Shown here piece after piece: positions 57,356-64,000 of a DNA stretch of 64,000 nt. The position numbers and the translations under genes are program-made. Each line of letters starts with the position of its first letter. The first letter of the stretch is position 1. Source of the stretch: Eumeta japonica (Eukaryota; Arthropoda; Insecta; Lepidoptera; Psychidae). The notes under the pieces are model-generated. The model made no database searches. It had not been told where the DNA came from and saw only the letters and a program-made list of their open reading frames with translations. The stretch lies in contig BGZK01000281.1 of assembly GCA_005406025.1 (NCBI GenBank), positions 434,001 to 498,000 on the forward strand, read 5' to 3'.

Positions 57356-57890
57356 CGCTCTACTATCATCAAAAAAATTCAGAAAGATCCATGGTGGTCT
57401 GTCACTAATGAAAATAAACTTGAAAACAACATTATCCAGGAAATGATTCCGAGAGAAGAGAAAATCTACATGTCAATAGATACAATGACTGATGAACAGG
57501 AAAGCATCAAATTTCCTACTGAATTTTAAAATCAATTGAATGGTCCAGGAATGCCATCATACTGTCTTAGGTTAAAAGTTGGTTTACTAATTATTTTATT
57601 ACGAAATCTCAACTCGCCGAAACTGTGTAATGGTACGAGACTCTGCATCAAACAGCTACAAAATAACATCATCGAAGCCGGTATAATGACTGGTAAAGAA
57701 AAGGGACAGATAGTATTTATACCACGGATAGCTTTAATATAAGCACGGGGCCAAACATTCCAATACCGTGGCGTTTACTTAAAGGTACCATGCTTTGCAC
57801 ACGACCAATTATACGTCGCATGCTCACCAGTAGAATCACCTCGAAACTTGTTCATTTACAGTCCAGACAATAAAAATATAAATGTAGTCT
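57338..57890 (+). pseudogene. Helitron Rep-helicase, C-terminal Pif1-type helicase remnant
   Basis: The peptide IPREEKIYMSIDTMTDEQES, then FPTEF, stop, NQLNGPGMPSYCLRLKVGLL, then LRNLNSPKLCNGTRLCIKQL and MTGKEKGQIVFIPRIAL, matches the C-terminal half of the Helitron 5'-3' helicase (motifs around LKVG..I.LLRNL and NGTRL). After a stop, ARGQTF joins directly: the segment of roughly 30 residues that normally carries the hydrophobic stretch up to KAQGQ is deleted. It resumes with VPCFAHDQLYVACSPVESPR NLFI; the hallmark GQLYVACSRV is altered at two positions. The Rep nuclease domain and helicase Walker motifs are absent. The enzyme would unwind DNA during rolling-circle transposition; this copy cannot. 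Confidence 0.9.
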
Positions 57891-58269
57891 ATAAGCAAGT
57901 ATCGTAAAAAAATTAAAAAAAGTGTGATCAAAAAAAAAAGTGTAAATGTGTAATATAATATGTATATGCATTTGTAATATGTAATATATATATAATATAA
58001 TATGTAAATAATCGTGTAAATGAAACATAAATTTTCCATTTACTAACGTGTTTCTTATTTTAATTTATAATTATTTCAATTCGTTAATTACTTATTTAAT
58101 TTGATGTACTTTAAATACACCGTATGTTTAATTATCCAACAAGTCTCTCAATATCTAAGATAGAAATGTATAATATCTACGTTAAAAAATGACTCCTTAA
58201 ATATCTTTTATACCGTAAAACATGCGATGTATTTTAAACCGAGCAACTCCGGGTTTCGCTGCTAGTTAT

Positions 58270-59430
58270 ATTATAAATCTAAAGATGTATTGTCTATGAT
58301 GCATCAACTGAATACGTTCTCAAATAATTACGAGACAGAAGTATCGATGTACACTGCATCTTATTTAAAATTATATTCAAAATATCTTTATTTCATAAGT
58401 TACAAAATAACACTGAAGTACCTAATATTTTTTTGCGAACTTACACTTTACCGCTCGTTCGTAAGGCAGTTTCAATATTATATATTCTATGGGTCATTCT
58501 AAGGGACCGGTTTCTTTGCTATTTTCTTACTTTACAAAATCTATGCATACATGTAGGCCCATCTTACTCAGAAGAATAAAAGGAAATCTCATTAAATAAC
58601 CCGAGGAAACCGCCAATAGGTAGATTTCGTATGTGTGCAGCGTCCGATGAAATCACAGTCGAGTATCGGCGCGCGGCGGCGCGCGCGCTGTCCCAGAAAA
58701 TCGGATTTCGCGCTCAGATAAGCGTGTTTGTCACTTTAAGAATTACTTTTTTTTTGCATAAAACTCACTCTCACGAATAAAACTTCCGTTGTCGCCATAA
58801 GCGTCTTATGGACTCGGGCCGCATTGTAAATATAGCGGCGCGCTCCGATATTTGGGCAGTTAATAATAGAAATAAGTGATGGTTTTGAAGTGCATGTAAT
58901 GTAATAAGCTCTTCTGATATTAAAGCAGACCAAAAATAACAGTAATCTCTACAAATTAATATTTATGTGTATGTAGATCCATTCGCTTAAAAATTATCGA
59001 TGTAGAATATTATTTCTAGAACACTTGTCCTTTTAGGTGAGAGTGGTGGGCGCAACTTAATACAATCTACGCATGTTTTCGAAGTTTGAAGCTATGAAGA
59101 TAATACTAATTAATATTCCAATCAAAACATTAGTCAGAAAGTATTTAGTGACGCAGGTCTAGAACCGAATTATTAATTGAACTATTTGAAAAACCAAAAA
59201 ACGAAAATTATTTTTTTTGTGCGTAAAAGAAGGGTTGAGAATTTATGTGGGGGGACACTCATAGAACTTGGAGAAATCAGAAAGTTTTGCAATATTTTAA
59301 GAAACATTTTTCATAAATGAAAAGATACAATAAAAAAGAATAACCGGTAGTATGTGAGGATTGCAGGTGATAAAAATTGTTTTGCCTTTAGTAGGTTTCC
59401 TTATTTTGGGGAAATAAAAACTAGGCGTGA
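58270..59430. other. Unassigned DNA with a CpG-rich patch
   Basis: 58660-58695 (CGGCGCGCGGCGGCGCGCGC) is a short, extremely CpG-rich tract, and GCGGCGCGCTCCG lies at 58835. Flanks are AT-rich. No gene was seen. Confidence 0.4.
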
Positions 59431-59439
59431 CCGTTGTAC

Positions 59440-60190
59440 TGTCTAAAAAGTTTGTGGTTTTTAATACCTAGTGCGCGGACGGGTTAAGTTGTTGGAGCAT
59501 TAGACCATGGAGGTCGGGGATAAGCGGTAAGAATTCCTGGCAAACAATCGATAACATAGCATTCAGCAATGATGCTCTTTTGATTTCGCAAGGGTACCTA
59601 CATCAGATAAGTGGTCGAAGAAAAAAATACTTAACATCAAATTTTGCGTGAACTTCTCACACGTTTCATTTTAGTAGGTGTTGGGTCGTTTTGAAACAGG
59701 CATACGGTCCGCTGCCGCTTCTTTTCTGAACCATACTCATAAATTACTGATACGTCATATGTAACAATGTCGCAAACGAAGAGACGATCCTTCTTTCAAT
59801 TTTGCTAACATATCATTACATCATTCTACTCCAACCTGCTTCAAGTCTGTGTTGATCGTGCGGTACCCAGCGTGGATGTATCCGTCTCACACCAAGATAC
59901 CCGTGTAGAATTGCAAAGGTACTTCGCAATATAATTTATATACTTCTTGGCTATGATTATTGACGTATGTAATTTGCCTATTTCCTTGAATCCAATTTTT
60001 CGCTGCCAATACGTTTTCTTGTGTAACAGCCGTTTAAGGCGACCACTTTTTTCTTCGTCCTCAAAAGTTACTTGACCGGGCTTAAATTCCGTCAAACCAG
60101 CGGTAAATAGTTGCTTATGAAGGGTTTTTGTCTTCAAATGCTTTTCGGACTTTTTCAAACGATTCTTCTGGTTTCAGTCGAAATTTTAAA
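59440..60190 (-). pseudogene. mariner transposase, N-terminal half, frameshifted
   Basis: On the minus strand 60158 downward reads KTLHKQLFTAGLTEFKPGQV, TFEDEEKSGRLK (helix-turn-helix wing and the DEERSGRP-type linker), then after frameshifts TQENVLAAKNWIQGNRQI and, near 59900, YLGVRRIHPRWVPHD (WVPH linker). This is followed by VCDIVTYD.SVIYEYGSEKK RQRTVCLFQNDPTPTKMKR (59790-59660), in which the TGDETW motif reads TYDVSV. The C-terminal catalytic half is not visible after about 59440. Full-length proteins are about 340 residues; some 200 are represented. It resembles the mellifera-type mariners and is distinct from the 1135 fragment. Confidence 0.85.
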
Positions 60191-60194
60191 TCGT

Positions 60195-60775
60195 ACAAAA
60201 ATGTAATCTTTGTATATAAATATTTCAATGAGAGAGAGCATTTTAATATTGCTCGTAAAAATGTAGAGGGTTTGGAATGTCCATATTCTTTCCCTTGAAT
60301 AATAGAGTTTCATAACACAGTGAAAACCGGCCGGCCTCGCTTTGCTAAAAATTGTATTTCAAAAAATATTTCACGTGGCTTGTTAAAAACAGAATAAAAT
60401 TTGTAGGACCTTCAATTTCTAAATTAATCATTATAAAAAGAGGTGTTTATAAAGGTTTGAAATTAAAATACAGCGTATTTCAGCTTTTTGGGGAACCAAC
60501 TTTATAGTAAACAAAGCGCAATATAATTTTAAAATGCGAGGGTTCTGTTTTATTTTGTTAATTAGGAACATAAAAATTGGTTTTTAGTTTTTGATTAAAA
60601 ATTAAGGCTTACACAAATAAATAAACTATGGTCTATTTCTTTATTGTTTCGCAAAGTGTACTTTTTTTAGATTTACATATATTTAGTATTCAATTGCTGC
60701 ACGTTAGTAGCATTGCTTTATCATTCTTTCAATATTACCATGATTGTTTGTGAATTTTGTGCCGAACCGACTTAT
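60195..60775. other. No feature seen
   Basis: AT-rich DNA between the mariner and the MITE end. Confidence 0.4.
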
Positions 60776-60779
60776 GTTA

Positions 60780-60850
60780 GGGGCCATTCATTAATTACGT
60801 AAGGACGATTTTGGCCATTTTGACCCCCCCCCCCCTCCATGTAAGAGTGA
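60780..60850. mobile_element. One end of a MITE-like element with a poly-C tract
   Basis: GGGGCCATTCATTAATTACG TAAGGACGATTTTGGCCATT is followed by TTGAC, a run of 13 C, and CTCCATGTAAG. This matches the terminal inverted repeat of a dispersed insect element whose ends read GGGGCCATTCATTAATTACG. The second end is missing. Confidence 0.5.
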
Positions 60851-60879
60851 ATGAGATTTCTCAGATTCAGATTTAGTGT

Positions 60880-63535
60880 TTAAAATATTTCAATGCTCAT
60901 AAAACTCCTAAGCATTCGCATTCTGTCGCTGAATTTTTCTTTTTTAAGTCACACAATATTCGCAAAAAGCGTAAGCTACAAGATGCATTTTCTTCTATCC
61001 TTGCATCAATGATATGTCTAAGACCTCGCGGCTTATCGTCGTTATTCTCAAAGTGTCTTAGCACCGAATGATTATATAAATGTTTCTTTAGTATTTCAAA
61101 TGCCGCCTCACATTCTTCTGACTAATGATACTTATTTTCCGTTTTTTAACCATTTTGATAATGGTAGTGTAATCTGTGCGTAATTTTCTATAAAGTTTCT
61201 AGAATAGGACGTGAGACCCAGAAATGATTTTAAATTCTTCGCACTTGACGATCTCTCTAATTCCAACACAGCACTTAACTTCCTTTTGGAGAGTTTAACT
61301 TTCCATTCGTTAACTAAATATTCCAGAACAGTCACTGATTCATAATTTCGACGGTTTCACCATCAAGTTTGCTTCCTTGAACCTATTTAGTACACCCCCT
61401 CAAAGCATCATAGAATTCTTCGAAGACTACTTCTAAGACTACTAAGCATACGTACATATCATCTACGTACATTATAGCATTTCTATTCTTAGTCTCAACT
61501 AAAACTGTATCCATAATTTTCTGAAAGTTAGCCTGAATAGACTTCAACTTGTACTGAAAAACTATAAATTCTAAAATTCCTAGCGAGGTCACAAACGCAA
61601 TCTTCGAGCTATCTTTTTCGTTTGTTGCGATCTAGTAGTACCCAATAATAAGTCTAAGCTGGCGAAATACATAACTTTGCTTAAATACATTACTAAATCT
61701 TCAATTCTTAGGGTAAGATATGCATCTGAAATAACTTTGTTGTTTAAGTGTCTAAATTCTACACAAAATCTCCATGTGTCGTTTTGCTTTTTGACTCATA
61801 CCATTATGATAGTGGAGGTGCATAAGAACTTTCCAAATGCTAAACAACCTCATTGTCAAGCATTTATTGTACCTTTTTTTTTCTGTAATTTCGCATTGTG
61901 CTATAGACACTGTATGGTGGTTTATGAATAGCTATGCCATCTTGAGCTTTATTTTCCATGTCAAAATTTGAACATTTGCCTGGTTGCGAATTCTCAAACG
62001 CAAAAAGGTCAAAATATTCTGTCTAAACCTCTTGTAGTTTCTCAAGCTGACAGAAAAACAGTTCTTTATTTACATTCAAATCACCTACCTCACTGGTTCT
62101 CTGGCACAGAAACCAGGACTAGGTTGCATACCAACACATAACTCTCATTTTATCGCTCCAGTCCTCGAAGTATGTCATCACGGCTGATGCTAACTTTTAT
62201 TCGGTATTATAGTCTATTCGCGCCAGCGTGTGAAATAAAAATGGTGCAAACAATGTTTTCTTACTAAAAATAAAATATTCTCATTATAATCTAATATGAC
62301 ATAACTCTTCCTCATCCGGGCAAATCCATTTCCAAAATAAAATCTAAATATAAATATTTAACAACATAAAAAGTGTGTTTAAACTTTATAGCCAATAACT
62401 AAATGGAACAATGTCAAAATTCACCCATTTACCCATTATAATATTATACAACACGGGAGTTTGAAAGTTCATTTATCTTATTAATGTCTTTAATTTCTGT
62501 GTAAATGCAGCTCACATCAGCGCCACAATCTAATAAAGCGCATACATTACCTTCATTCAGTGTGACTTTATGCAAGTGCTACTTCAGCTTGATTGACGGC
62601 AGGTTTCATCGGACAGCCGTTCCCTGCCTTGAAGTTGGTCTACTGCCGCCGCCTGATAGTTCATCCGAGGTCGCACTATGCATCCCAGATTTTGTCTGCG
62701 CTAATCTTGAGTCGGTGGTGCCACATCCCTTCGTGTATCACCACGATAGCGTAATTAGTAGGACCGAGCTTCTGTCGCAGCTGGCTGTAGTGGTATTACA
62801 TTGGTTGTATCGTTGCTCGTCGGGTGTTTTTTGAGAGCTTTCCTTCGTGCTCACTTTATCAGAAACTCGTAGTCGATTTTCCAGTTTTCTGAGTAGAATT
62901 GTTTATAATTTGTTATTAACTGGTTCAAATTCACAAGCAAAGCATAAGTTCGCTTTGCAAATAGAGGTTTGATGGCTATCTTTAATCCCAGTAGAAATTT
63001 TATAAAAATCGTGTTTTCTTCCGTAATTTTCGCTTTTGCAGTTAGTTTTTTCAAATTATAAAAATACTCTGACAGATCCGTCTCTTCCTTTACGCTATTG
63101 TAAAAAAAAGCTGTCTGCAATTTATTTCGCAGTTAAACTCTTCTCTGAACCCTTTTATAATGTCTTCATACGTCACTTCAGAGCTGTCGCTAGTTTTTAA
63201 AAATATTTTGGCTTGGCCTATAGTATATAGACTTGAGACAGTATTTTTATATTAGTCCCTCCAGTTCTTCATCTTGGCCAGCATCTCATAACTGTTATAA
63301 AATTCCTACAGATTTTCATTGGGTGATTTTTGAAAAACAGCTTCCGTTTTTTTATTATTTTTCTTTCTATCTTCTGTAATCACACTCGCATGTTTAGTTG
63401 GCGCACCTCCATCAGGGTAGAACGAGTGTAGGTCTAGAGTTTTCACCTTTTCGGTACTGGGGATCTTCAAATTAAACGGCGGTAGCGCTATAGTACCTAT
63501 TGTGATCGTTTGCTTCTTAGATATGTTCAAATAAT
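60880..63535 (-). pseudogene. Ty3/gypsy LTR retrotransposon gag-pol remnant
   Basis: Minus-strand order is as expected for gypsy. Gag is at 63530-62850, including YEMLAKMKNWRD and IGQAKIFLKTSDSSEVTYED near 63285-63170, and LLGLKIAIKPLFAKRTYALL near 62995-62935. An aspartic protease start follows with ALLDCGADVSCIYTEI (about 62535-62490). RT fragments are WRFCVEFRHLNNKVISDAY (about 61770-61715) and AIMYVDDMYV (61480-61450, catalytic YVDD intact). The RT-RNaseH joint is LKSFLGLTSYSRNFIENYAQ (61230-61175). RNaseH pieces are CEAAFEILKKHL, then SATECECLGVL (about 60910), where a conserved Trp is a stop. Stops and frameshifts are frequent. Integrase and the 3' LTR are absent, the copy being cut near 60880. 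Neither LTR was identified, and the lineage is not assigned. Plus-strand frames such as 62505-62834 are shadows. Confidence 0.88.
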
Positions 63536-64000
63536 ATATATGCCTTCAATACGATATTAATTACATTCAATTCCATCCGTTTTTATTGCTCTCAGGGTCC
63601 ACTCCTCCTAGACACACACTTCCTCTATCTTTTTACTTTCGTTTTTCGAATTGAATAACCTTTCATTATGTTTAATTTGTGCAACCTGCACGGAAGCCAG
63701 ACTTTACGCGTGCCACCTGCCTTTTACAATATTAGCATAAAGTATATAGTATGTTTATAATCTGTTTTCGAATATTACATATATTTCAACATTTCGAGAA
63801 AAATGTTAAAATACCAGTCATTTCCATATCTCTCATTTTAAAAGTTCAGAAAAGCTCTATATTAACACAGTGATGGTCATACAGCCATAAAAATGAGGCT
63901 GAAATAATAAAAAAAAATAAGGTTTTGTGAATTAAAATTAGTATCCATGATTATTGAGAAAACGGATGAACGATTGTGCTATTTTTGAATATAGAACAAA
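63536..64000. other. Sequence upstream of the gypsy gag, LTR not resolved
   Basis: Position and orientation suggest the leader or 5' LTR of the gypsy remnant (which lies on the minus strand), but I could not identify a primer-binding site or TG..CA boundary. It becomes AT-rich toward the window end. Confidence 0.3.

Larger units (their letters stand above)
56789..58265 (+). mobile_element. Internally deleted Helitron with helicase remnant
   Basis: The 3' end is clear: AACCGAGCAACTCCGGGTTT (short hairpin) then CGCTGCTAG at 58265, followed by T. The 5' end is proposed at TCTAAATCTAAATACATATA (56789; an alternative TC lies at 56795), preceded by A and followed by TTGTTCGTTTGT, as in other Helitrons. 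Inside, in order, are a G-rich minisatellite (56931-56985), a 79-bp tandem array with heat-shock elements (57041-57277) and a C-terminal Rep-helicase remnant (57338-57890). Autonomous Helitrons are several kilobases long, so most of Rep and the helicase has been lost. The 5' boundary is an inference; the 3' boundary is seen. Confidence 0.65.

Noticed and set aside
62505..62834. 109-codon plus-strand ORF
   Set aside because: Opposite strand of the gypsy gag-protease remnant.

Overview
The window looks like one stretch of a moth or butterfly (Lepidoptera) nuclear genome. It is AT-rich, has almost no long open frames, and is densely seeded with old transposable elements. The lepidopteran assignment rests on Helitrons ending in the GCGGGCGGGACAGCTAG type of 3' end, on tRNA-derived SINEs with a GTGCCTC..GAGCACG core or a GCCTGATTGGCACAGTCGG head, on several decayed mariners, and on a repeat family whose edge reads GACTCGCACTTGG next to GGTTCCG. 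No host exon could be established, so this is probably intergenic DNA or a very large intron. No rRNA, genuine tRNA, CRISPR array or intact gene was found.

Layout. 1-15.3 kb: a mariner fragment (1.1-1.6 kb), a 201-bp Helitron with both ends visible (1967-2167), SINE pieces, a fold-back MITE (7.5-7.7 kb), a head-to-head pair of hexamer arrays bounded by Helitron-like ends (9.47-10.18 kb), and a diverged triplicated repeat (13.2-14.7 kb). 15.3-25.2 kb: a non-LTR retrotransposon reverse transcriptase on the minus strand (15.3-17.2 kb), a roughly 0.7-kb interspersed repeat (21.6-22.3 kb), a SINE (23.1-23.4 kb), a CpG-rich block (24.04-24.27 kb) and a second mariner (24.5-25.1 kb). 25-38.7 kb: another SINE (29.3 kb), a BEL/Pao gag remnant (29.85-30.47 kb), a second head-to-head pair of hexamer arrays (30.6-31.4 kb), and a third mariner (35.77-36.8 kb) containing a perfect 28-bp inverted duplication. 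38.7-56.7 kb: mostly unassigned AT-rich DNA with a second copy of the 0.7-kb repeat (42.1-42.9 kb), hairpins, tandem repeats and a Helitron 3' end (52.3 kb). 56.8-64 kb: an internally deleted Helitron with helicase remains (56.8-58.27 kb), a fourth mariner (59.4-60.2 kb) and a Ty3/gypsy gag-protease-RT-RNaseH remnant on the minus strand (60.9-63.5 kb).

The most interesting object is the 56.8-58.27 kb Helitron. Between a G-rich minisatellite and the helicase remnant it carries three 79-bp tandem units and flanking DNA holding at least four perfect three-block heat-shock elements (TTCnnGAAnnTTC or the reverse phase), which suggests a heat-inducible transposon promoter. All protein-coding remains are broken by stops and frameshifts, so they act as fossils and not as a working gene set. 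Family calls come from motif recognition by eye; no database search was possible.
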